From the NCBI GenBank assembly GCA_027563935.2, contig JANVAS020000231.1, forward strand, positions 13,968,001 to 14,032,000: a stretch of 64,000 bases of DNA, given 5' to 3'. The translations under genes were made by a program, and so were the position numbers. The stretch's first letter is position 1. The number at the start of each line of letters is the position of its first letter. The DNA is from Costus lasius. Lineage: Eukaryota > Streptophyta > Magnoliopsida > Zingiberales > Costaceae. A model generated the notes under the pieces. It saw nothing but the letters and a program-made list of their open reading frames with translations, searched no databases and was not told where the DNA came from. Below, in pieces: positions 35,490 through 48,285 of the stretch.

Positions 35490-35930
35490 CACTACCGTAA
35501 TTTGGTTCTGTAAATTCTAGGTCAAAAATTACAGCCTATAAAAATAATTACAGCAGTGTTGTATTTTCTTCTATGTATTTTTGGGTAGGAATTATGGCCT
35601 GTGGAAAATATTACGGTAGTTGTGTAATCTGGGCAGAAAATTACACCCGTAAAATTAATTACGGTAGGGGTGTAATTTTCTAACTATCTCCGATTTGCAT
35701 GAAAATTGACGAGTAACTTCGTCTCGATGTCTAGAATTCATTCATGCACTCAAATCTTTCAAAAACCATCAAAATTAGGCACTTTTTACCTAACAATGAT
35801 AAAAAACGAGAAAAGGTGTAGATTCCACAATATTTGATAAATAAGGCATAAAAACAAGCAAAAGAGCATGAATATGACACAAAAGACCAATCAAATGACA
35901 CAAAATATACCATGAATTTTTGTGTCATCA
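35490..35930 (-). repeat. 3' LTR of element D, part 2
   Basis: Resumes the LTR after the solo LTR and matches 63027-63482. It contains ACGG palindrome motifs (35485-35675) and ends TGTGTCATCA. Confidence 0.9.
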
Positions 35931-37103
35931 AATACATAAGGCTCAAACTTTGCTTGTCCTCAAGCAAATGAATAGAATAAAGAACAATGCTAAGTATGGA
36001 AAATATGCTCTTTTATGAAAAATAAATTTCTAAAATATAATCACTCATGAAATATTCCACCAATTGTTACACAAAATTTCAGATAAATACACTGTCCTCC
36101 AAATTTAATCTTTAAGATTCACACCTTTGATCAAATAAAATTTCACAACTCGCACAATAAATAGAATCTCAATCTCATGAATTCACCCAAGTTTTAGTTT
36201 AAATCTATCATACTTTTGTTTACAAGAATAGGATTTCTAAAATCTTTTTTCACTAAAAATCTTTTTTTTTTAATGACATGTATCTACATAGTTACACACT
36301 TTTTATTTGGATTTCAACTATTATCTTCGGTACCACTGCCAATTTTACGTAGTGCCAAGTAGAGGAGTCATTTTCTTTTTCTACCTCTTTTTTTTACAAA
36401 CTTCAACCCATATCTTCGGTACCACTGCCAATTTTACACAATGCAAAGTAGGGGAGTCTCTCTCTCTTTTTGGATTTTGGATTCTTTCATCCCAAGAAAT
36501 AGTAAGATAAACTAAACATTAACTAGGTTAATCAATTGACATCAATTCAAAAGTTACACTCATATGCTCATTTTATTCAAAAAAGATGTTTCACTCTTAG
36601 ATTACATTCATCAAACAACATACCTACCCAAAACCATATGCATCAATCAATGAAGGATTTCAACAAGTAGATATATATTAAAGAAATAAATTCAGCATAA
36701 TAGGTATATCTTCATTCAAAGACATTGACATGCATAAACATTTATCATCAATATATAATCCACACACCTCACATCATGGATTCAAGTCATAAAAAATTTA
36801 AACATCAAAAATGTCAATATCAATGCAAAAGGTGTGAAGCATCAAACTCATACAATCATAGTCAAAAGTGTAAAATGATAGATTCAAGGAACCACATTGA
36901 ATAGAAATCTCAGTAAGTGATACAATCATAGCAAATAGCAAAACAAATCAAGTAGCAATACCATTCAATCATATCGAATAAGATAACTAGAAAGTGCAAA
37001 CAATACTCACCCAATAATACTTTAGCAAACTAAAATCATCGTCCGAGGTGTAGCGTCAGGGCAGGTGCTGCTAGGTCCAAAGATGCGCCTTCTGAAAAAT
37101 TAC
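35931..37103 (-). other. 3' noncoding region of element D
   Basis: AT-rich. It shares TTTGCTTGTCCTCAAGCAAA (35947) and two GGTACCACTGCCAATTTTAC..AAGTAG blocks (near 36330 and 36418) with the 3' regions of A and H. No frame of note. Confidence 0.7.
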
Positions 37104-37162
37104 CTATGCAATTTTAAATACATAAGGCTCAGCCAAAAAATAATATCTAACTTTAGCAAAAA
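37104..37162 (-). pseudogene. short integrase remnant in element D
   Basis: The minus strand reads FAKVRYYFLAEPYVFKIA then stop. It aligns with FLAEVKHYFWDEPYVYRRC of the H integrase zinc region (near 28640). It is about 19 codons, cut on both sides. Confidence 0.55.
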
Positions 37163-38669
37163 AAATATTTTTCTCAAAGGGTAATTAGAGATATCGTTGG
37201 AGGTCCGAGAAGGGTGCCGGTGGAAAGAGCTAATGAAAGCGAGAAGCAGAGGTGGAACAAATGCTAGTTGAAGAGCTGCTAGCAATGAAGATGATGGTGC
37301 TGACAGTAGAGTAATTATGAGTAGTCTTCAGTGGCCTACTGGAGACTACAGTCCTGGAGGCGAAGTCGTCAATTGGTGGGCGGCGAGAGATGATGCTGCA
37401 TAGATAAAAAAAAAATCATAGTCACTATTTGAAGATTCTGTTGCAAAAATAAAATCAATGGAAATAGAGGCAGCAGAAGAATTAAGAGGCTGCTGGTAGT
37501 GCTTGGCAAATTTTTCTGGTGGACAACGATGTAGTAGATTGCCGGCTGGGAGATCTAAAGATGACGAGCGCTGAAGAAGCAATAGTGGCTGGTAATCAGA
37601 GGTGCTGCAAATCTAGAGAACAAGCTGCAGGCAGCCGGTAATGTAGAGACTAGAATAGAGGCTAATGGTAGCTGGAAGTAGAAAGTGCAAGCTGGATGAA
37701 ATCAGAGTGCTAGAGGCAGAGGTGAAGACTGAGTCTGCTGGGAAGTGATGCTGCAAAAATATGTAAAATAAAATAATCAAAATAAAAAATAATAAAATAA
37801 AATTAAAAAATGTAGCTGGCTGGGAATAGCAGTGTGGTGGCAGATGAATATTGAAAAAGAATTCTCTGGTTGGTAGTTGGATGATGCGAGCAAAAACAAA
37901 GAAAGCAGCCAACTGGAAAAATAGCTATTAGTAGTGGTGTTGCACGGCGGCTGGAAGCAAAGATACTACTAGGAACCGAGGTGGTAGTTGAGTGCTAGCT
38001 GGAAGCTGTTGGATGAAGATTTCTGGATATGGAGGCAAAAAGAAGCAATAGTAGGTTGAAAGCAAACAGAGCAGCCACTTATTCATTTATAAAAAGTTGC
38101 TATGCCCAAGAATAAAATCTAATGATCCATAAAGAAAATAGATAAACCCAAATGGTAGAGTAAACATTGTTCTTTTCAGGCGCATGAAAAATAAAGGATC
38201 AGTATCTTTCAAGCATTTAGGGTATTAACAGCAAGAAGGCTAATCAGATTACTAAATTAAAAACTGCACAGAAATTAATCAGGCTTCAAAAGTTGTCATG
38301 CTTTCTAGAATGATTCGAAAATAATTTAATGAAAGCAACTAATCCATGAGACAGAACGAAACATGTTCTCCCTATTTCATGTGAAAGATTAGGGTTACAA
38401 CTTATTAAAGCATCTTAAATACATGCAGCAAAAACGCTAATCAGATCAGTAAATAAAACTGATTGCAGGAATTAATAAGTTACCAAAAGATGCTATGTGT
38501 TATAAGATGATCCATGGACTTTAAAATTTAATAAAAAAATCCAAATAATAGAGAAAGATGAGTAGTTCCAAATTGTGCCAAAGATCAAAAGTTTTACAAT
38601 TCCAGTTTCTTAAAAACACTAAAAGAACATACCTAATCGGATAAGCAGAATGCAGGAAGAAGAATGCAG
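37163..38669. other. unassigned block in element D
   Basis: About 1.5 kb. 37200-38000 is rich in GCTGGTAG and GCTGCTG-like words; 38100-38640 is AT-rich. Open frames (37346-37582, 37613-37912, minus) show no motif I know. Since the next block is an LTR-type palindrome array, this may be the downstream part of a further reverse LTR, but neither LTR end could be fixed. Confidence 0.35.
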
Positions 38670-39015
38670 ATTATGCTGGAATTACGGCACCGTAAATGGG
38701 TTACGGCATTGCCGTATTTTGCACAAAAATCTCAAAACCCTCGGGTTGAAAATCACACAAAATTACGACAGGTGGAAAAAGTTACGGTACTATCGTAATA
38801 CGAACCAAATCATGGCAACTCTCAGGTCAAAAATTACTCAAAAATACAGCCCATGAAAATGACTACGGTAGTGCCGTAATAGAAGAAAAATTCTAGGAAA
38901 AATTTTCAAGCACAATTACGACACGTAAAATGACTCACGGTACTACCGTAAAAACCACAAAACCTTCTAGTAAAAAACGGATCAAAATTACGGCCCATAA
39001 TTTTCATTATGACAC
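38670..39015. repeat. TTACGGCA palindrome array, split by Copia-1
   Basis: Repeated ATTACGGCACCGTAA, TACGGCATTGCCGTA, TACGGTACTATCGTAA and similar units, continuing after Copia-1 at 48155 (GACACTGCCGTATTTTG). The same kind of array marks the U3 of LTRs B, C, G and D. Confidence 0.8.
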
Positions 39016-40968
39016 TGTTGGTGTATATGCCCTAGGACCTAGTTTTGGTCAACTTATGTACTACTTGACATTGATATTTATATATCATTCTGGCATTGTC
39101 GTTATCATTGTTTGTCTACACCTGCAATTGTGTACTTACATGATAATGTCCCTGGAGACAGATTGGATCTGTGCTCAAATAATTGTCCCCAGTCGATGTA
39201 CCTGAGTGGATATGGGACAGCTCTGGTACTTGTGAGACCGGTATGTGGGCTGGTTAGGCATGTGGTGCTAACGCAGACACATGGGTATATCATTAGAGGA
39301 TATACTGGATAGACCCGCTATGAGGCTATGACTTGGTGTCATGAGTTATCCTCATAAGTGACAGGAGATGCATTGATCCCTTGACTTGAGGTCATTGATC
39401 ATTATCTATGGTTAGGGACTTGCTTTGATACAACCTAATACCTTGCCGTAGTTGGGAGGTCATAACAGTTGTCATTGAGCATGTCACGACCCATATGAGA
39501 AGGTCAATGGACAGACATAGGATTTGCCCCTTCCATAGGGAAGTATGATATCCATGGAGCTCCTTTATGGTTTTATGACTGAGAGTGTATGGCCATACCC
39601 AGGTGAGAACCTGTTTTAGTCATAGCCATGTGATTGGATGAAAACAAGTGGTGACACACTTGTCCAATCGGATATCAGTTCGGCAAAGAGACTGTAATGC
39701 ATCTGTACCTAGTTGCGATGATGGGGATGTCGATGTCGATATCCATTCCAATGACCTGGGTAGCAGTGATGCACTGCTAGGTGCCACTCACTGCTTGTGA
39801 TGACCTTTGATCAGCACTGCCAGCGTCAGAGGAACCTACAGGGTCGCACACCTTGATACTTGAGTACTCGTATTGATCGGGAAGCCTTATGATCGAGTTA
39901 TTGGATAACTCGGATCTAATTGAGAGATTTCATCAGCGCCAATGAGACTGATGAGATGGAAGAATATTATTGGAGCCAAACTTCATTTTTGGCAGGTTGA
40001 CCCGTATTTGACCGTGGTTGGTCACATTTGAATTAGGGTTGCATTGGATTGGATCCAAGTGCTTAATCAACCCATGTAATGAAGTTTGGGCTAGCTCATT
40101 ATCCAATGAGGCCCAATAATAAGTTGTCATGAAGAGAAGAAAGGCTAAAAGGGTATAATGGGGACAAATCTTCTCCCCTAGGCGCCTATGGGCATAATGG
40201 GGAGAAGTGGCGTAATTTGCTTCATAAGGAAGCAATTGGCGCCTCCCCCTTAATCCCTTATGGTATGAATGCCAATATGGTATTGCTTGGGGTGCAAGGC
40301 AAGGCCTTGGCACACAAAGAAAGACATGGGCTCTAAAAGGAATGGTTGAATGAGAATTATGGAAATGTCTTGGAGACTTTCCTTGTCTCAAACCTTCTCA
40401 TCCTAGCCGCCCACTTGTCTTGATCCTAGACTTTCATAAACCGCCTCTTGCCCTATAAAAGAGCACCTAGCCGAGCCCTCTTGTGAGTGATCAATCCTTG
40501 AAGGCGTGAACACAAGAAGAGGGGCGAGTGCTAGGAGCAAGGGCGCATCTTCCTTCTTCCATAACCGCAAGCCTCTCCCTCCTTTCCTCTTGGCGCAAGG
40601 ACCTTTAGTGCTTGGTGGCTTGGGTAGTTTCCTTCTTCCCTTGGCGCATCTTTTCTCTTGGTGGCGCAAGTGAAGTAGGGCATCTCCCTAAGGCTTGGAT
40701 CTTCTTCCGGAGGCTAGCACCGGGCGTGGAAGAAGAGAACTCAAGAGATCCGTGTGTGTGAGACTGCAGAGGGCGCACACTTGGGCGCCTACATCGGCAT
40801 CACTCCAAATTGCTCTTAAGGTATTTCCTAACTCATCGTGTCGACTCCCTTGCTTGCGATCTTCACTGGGTTTTTGGGACCGGCCTGTTTCGGGGACATT
40901 CTTCCGCTGCATAAAATGTATGTCTATGACTCTGAAAAATTGTAAAATGTCCCCGGGGTTTCCCAACA
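39016..40968 (+). repeat. 5' LTR of Copia-1
   Basis: 1953 bp, TGTTGGTGTATATGCCCTAG to GGGGTTTCCCAACA. The opening resembles the known BARE-1 start (TGTTGG..ATGCCCTAG). It carries a clear TATA box. Confidence 0.94.
40453..40461 (+). promoter_or_regulatory. TATA box of the Copia-1 5' LTR
   Basis: CTATAAAAG followed by AGCACC, about 510 bp before the LTR end. The same box lies at 47639-47647 in the 3' LTR. Confidence 0.7.
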
Positions 40969-40969
40969 G

Positions 40970-40981
40970 TGGTATCAGAGC
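40970..40981 (+). other. primer binding site of Copia-1 (initiator tRNA-Met)
   Basis: TGGTATCAGAGC, one base after the 5' LTR. Confidence 0.95.
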
Positions 40982-42598
40982 AACTTGCAAGACTCGAACG
41001 ATGTTTTATGCTTTTCTTTCATGCTCACATGCCATATCTCTATTTTCGTAAATAGCATGATGCATGGCAAATGATTTTTCTAAGTAGGAAAAATAGGGTT
41101 TCTTGTTTCTATCATCCTCTCAATCTCTTTTGGATTTTTGGACTATTTTTCTTGTTTGATTTAAAGATCAAAGGCCCACATAATTTTGTCAAGTAGGACG
41201 GGCATTGTGTCTTCGGACTGGCCAAGTCTCTTGATCTGACAAAATTGCTAGCCGAAAGGATCTCTGAAATCATCATGAAAAATAAATCGCAATAAACTAA
41301 AAGATTTGTGAGAGAAGATGAGAAAAAGAGACTAGTTTTATGAAAAAGTAAAATTTCAGATTTTATGTTTTTCATGAGCATGTAGAATTGCATGAGTAAA
41401 TGCCTTGACTGTGCATAATGTTGTGATCATTAGTCAAGCCCCCCCTTAGCATGCCTGCGATGTATCCTCGTGAGGCCTGCGTGCCGCTTTTCTTTTTGCT
41501 TTTGACTAATTAGAAGATTAGGGTGGCGCATGTACTTGGAACTTGGCGCAAGCCTGCTTAGTGGCGCAAGTTACGCATGGCCGAACCCTTGGGTTTGAGA
41601 GCTAGCTAACTTGGCTTGTTGCATTGTGGCGCATCCTCATTTGAGGAAGACCATGGCATTGGCCGAACCTATGGGGAACTTTAAAAGTGTACCTCTAGGG
41701 TTTGAGAGCTAAACCATGAGAGAAGGACCTTGGAGCCAACCTTGAAGTTCAAGCTAGAGGTCGGCTAGGCTAGGTCTAGTTTTTGGGGCTTGAGTTCTAG
41801 GACAAGAGTTGAACCTATTTCATGGCATGGATTGGTTCAATGTCTTGAATAGGATATGATCACATCATTCTTTACTGCTTTTATTATTATCTGCAGAAGC
41901 ATGCCTGAAATGTTTTATCGTTATGTTATCACCATAGGATTGCATGCCTGTAATGATAGACATAAGATAAAACTGAGATGATGAGACCTTAAACAAAAAC
42001 CCTCAATTAAAATATCAAGTCTAGTAGCCTTCTAACGCGTAGCCCTCACTAAGCTATCGATCAGTGGAGTTGTGAATTGTTTCCCACCCTCGTGGGACAC
42101 ACCCACTTATCTTTAGAAAGTGCGTGGTGGCAATGGTTTCCCCAGTCCAGTTTTAACCTGGGCGTGCCTTCGCAAGGAAACTCGTTGGCCCTGGGCATAA
42201 CGGTTATGAATGGACTTGACTAGAAGTTCTCATGTGCTGGGCACATGGTGAAAGTTTAGAGGCATCGTTGAGAGGTAAGGGTTTCATGTTGTATCTAGCC
42301 CTTGCTGGACATGAAATGCCCAGACTATCTGAACAAGGGGAGTTGCTTGGAGCAGTCGGCCGGCGCGCCCACCTTAGGAAACATGGGTTACTTTGTGCAT
42401 CTCATCCCACCCTCGTGGGACGCGAAGCCTCATGTGAAATAAGGATCCCATCTCACTAGGAAGTCTTAAACTTCCCGATTGACTTTGTGGGTTGTCAATT
42501 CGAATTTAAAATAGTGAGAGCAGTAATCATTTAAAACAAGTCCAGTTTAAATGATTCGAAGTAGTACTAATCTGCCGTTTCTTGGTTGTTGTAGAACA
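40982..42598 (+). other. 5' leader of Copia-1
   Basis: 1.6 kb without a supported frame. It shares short blocks, including GGATCCCATCTCACTA near 42444, with the leaders of Copia-2 and Copia-3. Confidence 0.8.
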
Positions 42599-45500
42599 AT
42601 GGCTGTGAACAATGGCAGATGGTCACTGCGTTCTACCCTGGAAAGGGATAAGTTGGTTGGATCCAACTTAAAGGATTGGTATATGAACTTGAGAATTGTG
42701 CTCAAGCTCGAGAGGAAGCTATATGTCCTTGAGAAGCCAATTCCTGAGCCACTTCCATGCTTGGCCTCAGCGGCTGAGAAGGATGCTTATGATAAGCATC
42801 AAGCTGATACTTTGGAGATTGCACAATTGATGCTAACCAACATGTCGCCCGAGCTTAGAGGGCAATATGAATCTAAGAGTGCCTCTGAAATTATTTCTAA
42901 TCTAAGGCAGCTCTTTGATGCATTGGTTGAGCTCAACCCTCCTAAAGTAGACATTCAGTATGTTGAGCCCAAAGGCTTAACTAATACATTGAAAACAAAG
43001 ATGGAAAGAGTCAGGAATAATAAGTGCTACTCATGTGGAGGACCACCTCACATGATAAAGGACATTGTATGACTTCAGAATGAGAAGAAGAGAGGCAAGG
43101 CTTCGTCTTCATGCTCAGGTATCTATGTTGCAGAAGTCAATCTTTCTACTTCTATGTCATGGGTATTGGATACCGCATGTGGAGCTCATATTTGTACAAA
43201 TATGCAGGGGCTCAAGAAAAGTAGATCGGTGCGGCTTGGAGAGATTGACCTACGTGTTGGAAACGGGGCACAGGTTGCTGCTGTTGCTGTAGGCATTTTG
43301 ACTCTCTCCTTGCCTTCTGGACTTCAATTAGAACTAGATAATTGCTTTTATGTACCTTCACTTACTAAGAACATTGTATCCATTCCTTGCTTAGCAAGAA
43401 AAGGATTTAAATTTGAAATAAATAAGAACTCTTGTTCTTTTTCATTTGCAAATATGTTCTATGGGAAGGGTACTTTGTGCAATGGTCTATATATCTTGGA
43501 TATGGAAAGTTCTATTTGTAACATAAGTAATAAAAGGACCAAACTGAGTGGTTCAGTTAGTGCTTTCCTGTGGCACTATCGATTAGCCCATATAAACAAG
43601 AATCGCATCCAACAACTCCATGCAAATGGATTGTTAGATTCAAGTTCCTTGGAGGAATTTGATACTTGTGAACCTTGTTTATTAGTGAAAATGACAAAGG
43701 CACCCTTCACCAAGATTGGTGAGAGGGCAGAAGGTTTATTAGATCTCATACATACTGATGTGTGTGGGCCCTTCAATAAACAAGCCAGAGGAGGGTACAA
43801 CTACTTCATTGCCTTCACTAATGACTTCAGTAGGTATGGCTATGTCTACTTAATGAGACATAAATCTGAATCCTTTGAGAAATTCAAGGAGTTCAAGAAT
43901 GAAGTAGAGAACCAGCTTGGAAGATCCATTAAAGCTCTTCGATCAAATCGAGGTGGAGAATACCTGAGCGGTGAGTTCTTTGACTATCTGAGAGAGTGTG
44001 GGATCATATCCCAACTCACTCCTCCTAGAACACCTCAATGGAATGGTGTGTCTGAAAGGAGAAATCGAACTTTATTGGATATGGTTCGATCTATGATGAG
44101 TCATGCAACTCTACCTTCATCATTCTGGGGGCATGCACTAGAAACAGCTTCTCTGATACTGAATAATGTTCCATCTAAGAGTGTCTCCAAAATACCATAC
44201 GAGATCTGGAGTGGAAGACGCCCTAATCTCACTTTTATCAAGATCTGGGGATGTGAGGCTTATGTCAAACGTCAGGATTCTAGTAAGCTAGAACCTAGAT
44301 CTGATAAGTGTGTGTTTGTGGGGTATCCTAAGGAAACTAAAGGATACTACTTCTATGTCCCAACCGAGAACAAAGTTTTTGTTGCTCGGGGTGCTGTCTT
44401 TCTAGAGAAAGAATTTCTTATGAAAGAAGTTAGTGGGAGGAAGTTTGACTTGGATGAGGTCCAAGTGCAAGCACAAGACAAAGAGATGGAATCTGAGCCA
44501 CCTGCACCGGTTGCTAGGCAACCTGAGGCTCAGACACAGGTCCCACGTAGGTCTGGGAGAATTCGTCGTGCACCTGAAAGGTATGGGTCGCTACCGACCC
44601 AACACGATGGGATTTTCATCATTAAGGATGAACCCAGAACCTATGATGAGGCGGTCAGTGGACCAGACTCCGAGAAATGGCTTGACGCCATGCGATCCGA
44701 GATGGATTCCATGTCGGCTAACCAAGTCTGGGATTTGGTTGAGCTGCCTGATGGGGTAAAACCCATAGGGTGTAAATGGGTCTTCAAGAGGAAGACAGAC
44801 ATGGATGGCAAAATAGTTACCTATAAGGGTAGACTAGTGGCTGAAGGATTTAAACAAGTCCACGGGGTGGACTATGATGAAACCTTTTTGCCAGTTGCCA
44901 TGATTAAATCCATTCGGATTCTGCTTGCTATAGCTGCATATCATGACTATGAGATATGGCAGATGGATGTGAAGACAGCGTTCCTTAACGGGAAGCTGAC
45001 TGAGGATGTGTATATGTCACAACCTGATGGCTTCATCCATCCTGTAGAGGCTAATAAGGTCTGCAGGCTAAAGAGATCCATTTATGGATTAAAACAAGCA
45101 TCTCGAAGTTGGAATCTTCGATTTGATGAAGCCGTGAGAGATTATGGCTTTGTCAAAAGCGAAGATGACGCCTGTGTATACAGAAAATTCAGTGGGAGCT
45201 TGGTGATTTTTCTGGTCTTGTATGTTGATGACATATTGCTCATCGAAAACGACATCCCTAGTCTTCAAGCTATGAAGACATGGTTGGGGAAGTGTTTCGA
45301 GATGAAAGACTTAGGGGAGGCCGCCTATATTCTAGGCATAAGGATCTACCGGGATAGATCCAAGAGGCTTCTGGCCCTTAGTCAGAGTACCTACATTGAT
45401 AAGGTACTACATGGAGCAATCCAAGAAAGGATACCTTCCAGTGAGACATGGCCTTACTCTCTCAAAGAGCCAGTGTCCTACAACACAGGCTGAGAGGGAT

Positions 45501-46187
45501 GACATGAGTCGAATTCCTTATGCTTCGGCAGTAGGATCGATCATGTATGCAATGTTGTGTACTAGACCAGATGTGGCATATGCTGTGAGCATAACCAGCC
45601 GATACCAATCCAATCCATGTCTGCAGCACTGGGTGGCTGTAAAGAACATCCTGAAGTATCTGAGAAGAACTAAGGATCTGTTCTTGGTCTATGGGGGACA
45701 GGAAGAGCTCAGTATGCAGGGCTATACTGACGCATCGTTCCAGTCTGACCCTGACGACTTTAGATCGCAGGCCGGCTATGTGTTCAAGATAAATGGAGGC
45801 GCTGTATGTTGGAAGAGCTTCAAGCAATCCACCATAGCAGATTCTACAACCGAAGCTGAGCATGTGGCTGCTTCTGAGGCAGCCAAGAAAGCTGTTTGGA
45901 TAAGGAAGTTCTTATGTGATCTTCAAGTGGTACCTAGTGCAATGGATCCCATTGAACTCTACTGTGACAACAATGGAGCAATTGCACAAGCCAAGGAACC
46001 ACGGTCTCATCAAAGATCCAAACACATACTTAGAAGATTTCACCTGATCAGAGAGATCATTGACAGAGGTGATGTTAAGATTAGCAGAGTAGACACAGAG
46101 AACAATCTGGCAGACCCATTGACCAAGGCTTTGGCGCAACAGAAGCATGATGGTCACGCTAGAGATTCCTCAACTTCTAGGTCTTAG
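42599..46187 (+). pseudogene. Gag-Pol of Copia-1, inactivated
   Basis: Starts at ATG 42599 (MAVNNGRWSLRSTLERDK). Gag lacks roughly 110 residues of its C-terminal half compared with Copia-2. The zinc knuckle CYSCGGPPHMIKD has lost its last Cys, and TGA at 43070-43072 ends the frame. The same frame then continues through protease (MSWVLDTACGAH), the integrase zinc region, core (HTDVCGPF, then LRSNRGGEY, where the second catalytic Asp is Asn, then VSERRN) and RT (QMDVKTAFLNG, YVDD). A deletion with frameshift near 45411 removes the Copia-2 ERFHL region; the rest (45411-46187) holds YTDASFQS, TEAEH and CDNNGAIAQAKE of RNase H. Confidence 0.93.
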
Positions 46188-46190
46188 TGC

Positions 46191-46201
46191 AAGTGGGAGA
46201 T
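46191..46201 (+). other. polypurine tract of Copia-1
   Basis: AAGTGGGAGAT directly before the 3' LTR, identical to that of Copia-2. Confidence 0.88.
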
Positions 46202-48154
46202 TGTTGGTGTATATGCCCTAGGACCTAGTTTTGGTCAACTTATGTACTACTTGACATTGATATTTATATATCATTCTGGCATTGTTGTTATCATTGTTTG
46301 TCTACACCTGCGATTGTGTACTTACATGATAATGTCCATGGAGACAGATTGTATCTGTGCTCAAATAATTGTCCCCAGTCGATGTACCTGAGTGGATATG
46401 GGACAGCTCTGGTACTTGTGAGACTGGTATGTGGGCTGGTTAGGCACATGGTGCTAACGCAGACACATGGGTATATCATTGGAGGATATACTGGATAGAC
46501 CCGCTATGAGGCTATGACTTGGTGTCATGAGTTATCCTCATAAGTGATAGGAGATGCATTGATCTCTTGACTTGAGGTCATTGATCATTCTATATGGTTA
46601 GAGACTTGCTTTGATACAACCTAACACCTTGCCGTAGTTGGGAGGTCATAACGGTTGTCATTGAGCATGTCACGACCCATATGAGAAGGTCAATGGACAG
46701 ACATAGGATTTGCCCCTTCCTTAGGGAAGTATGATATCCATGGAGCTCCTTTATGGTTCTATGACTGAGAGTGTATGGTCATACCCAGGTGAGAACCTGT
46801 TTTAGTCATAGCCATGTGATTGGATGAAAACAAGTAGTGACACACTTGTCCAATCGGATATCAGTTCGGCAAAGAGACTGTAATGCATCTGTACCTAGTT
46901 GCGATGATGGGGATGTCGATGTCGATATCCATTCCAATGACCTGGGTAGCAGCGATGCACTGCTAGGTGCCACTCACTGCTTGTGATGACCTTTGGTCAG
47001 CACTGCCAGCGTTAGAGGAACCTACAGGGTCGCACACCTTGATACTTGAGTTCTCGTATTGATCAGGAAGCCTTATGATCGAGTTATTGGATAACTCGGA
47101 TCTAATTGGGAGATTTCATCAGCGCCAATGGGCCTGATGAGATGGAAGAATATTATTGGAGCCAAACTTCATTTTTGGCAGGTTGACCCGTATTTGACCA
47201 TGGTTGGTCACATTTGAATTAGGGTTGCATTGGATTGGATCCAAGTGCTTAATCAACCCATGTATTGAAGTTTGGGCTAGCTCATTATCCAATGAGGCCC
47301 AATAATAAGTTGTCATGAAGAGAAGAAAGGCTAAAAGGGTATAATGGGGACAAATCTTCTCCCCTAGGCGCCTATGGGCATAATGGGGAGAAGTGGCGCA
47401 ATTTGCTTCATAAGGAAGCAATTGGCGCCTCCCCCTTAATCCCTTATGGTATGAATGCCAATATGGCATTGCTTGGGGCGCAAGGCAAGGCCTTGGCGCA
47501 CAAAGAAAGACATGGGCTCTAAAAGGAATGGTTGAATGAGAATTATGGAAATGTCTTGGAGACATTCCTTGTCTCAAACCTTCTCATCCTAGCCGCCCAC
47601 TTGTCTTGATCCTAGCCTTTCATAAACCGCCTCTTGCCCTATAAAAGAGCACCTAGCCGAGCCCTCTTGTGAGTGATCAATCCTTGAAGGCATGAACACA
47701 AGAAGAGGGGCGAGTGCTAGGAGCAAGGGCGCATCTTCCTTCTTCCATAACCGCAAGCCTCTCCCTCCTTTCCTCTTGGCGCAAGGAGCTTTAGTGCTTA
47801 GCGGCTTGGGTAGTTTCCTTCTTCCCTTGGCGCATCTTTTCTCTTGGTGGCGCAAGTGAAGTAGGGCATCTCCGTAAGGCTTGGATCTTCTTCCCGAGGC
47901 TAGCACCGGGCGTGGAAGAAGAGAACTCAAGAGATCCATGTGTGTGAGACTGCAGAGGGCGCACACTTGGGCGCCTACATCGGCATCACTCCAAATTGCT
48001 CTTAAGGTATTTCCTAACTCATCGTGTCGACTCCCTTGCTTGCGATCTTCACTGGGTTTTTGGGACCGGCCTGTTTCGGGGACATTCTTCCGCTGCGTAA
48101 AATGTATGTCTATGACCCTGAAAAATTGTAAAATGTCCCCGGGGTTTCCCAATA
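46202..48154 (+). repeat. 3' LTR of Copia-1
   Basis: 1953 bp, same length as the 5' LTR. It ends CCCAATA instead of CCCAACA and is followed by the GACAC duplicate. Confidence 0.94.
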
Positions 48155-48256
48155 GACACTGCCGTATTTTGCTCAAAATTTGATTTTTCTTGCAAAAAGA
48201 AAAGAAAAATTAGTTCTAAAAATAAATTAAAATAAAAGAAACTAAACTTAAGTAAG

Positions 48257-48285
48257 AGTGCTTGGGTTGCCTCCCAAGAAGCACT
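48257..48285 (-). other. conserved hairpin in element D
   Basis: AGTGCTTGGGTTGCCTCCCAAGAAGCACT: paired AGTGCTT/AAGCACT arms plus an inner CTTGGG/CCCAAG pair. The version in H (18239-18267) has weaker inner pairing. In minus orientation it contains GGGAGGCAACCC, which I recall as widespread in plant Ty3/gypsy elements. Confidence 0.65.

Larger units (their letters stand above)
39016..48154 (+). mobile_element. Copia-1: full-length, inactivated Angela/BARE-like retrotransposon
   Basis: 9139-bp plus-strand element, flanked by GACAC (39011-39015 and 48155-48159), inserted in the palindrome array of D. Both LTRs are 1953 bp. Seven substitutions are visible in the first 265 bp of the LTR pair, so it is older than Copia-2. 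The 3' end is AATA where the 5' LTR has AACA. Primer site and polypurine tract are kept but gag-pol is broken. Confidence 0.94.

Noticed and set aside
43065..43292. separate small gene after the Copia-1 gag stop
   Set aside because: The true gag-pol frame continues in the original phase through this stretch; this frame is an overlapping shadow.
47589..48176. 195-codon minus frame
   Set aside because: Antisense to the Copia-1 3' LTR; the 5' LTR copy (40403-40990) has the same frame broken, so it is a shadow.
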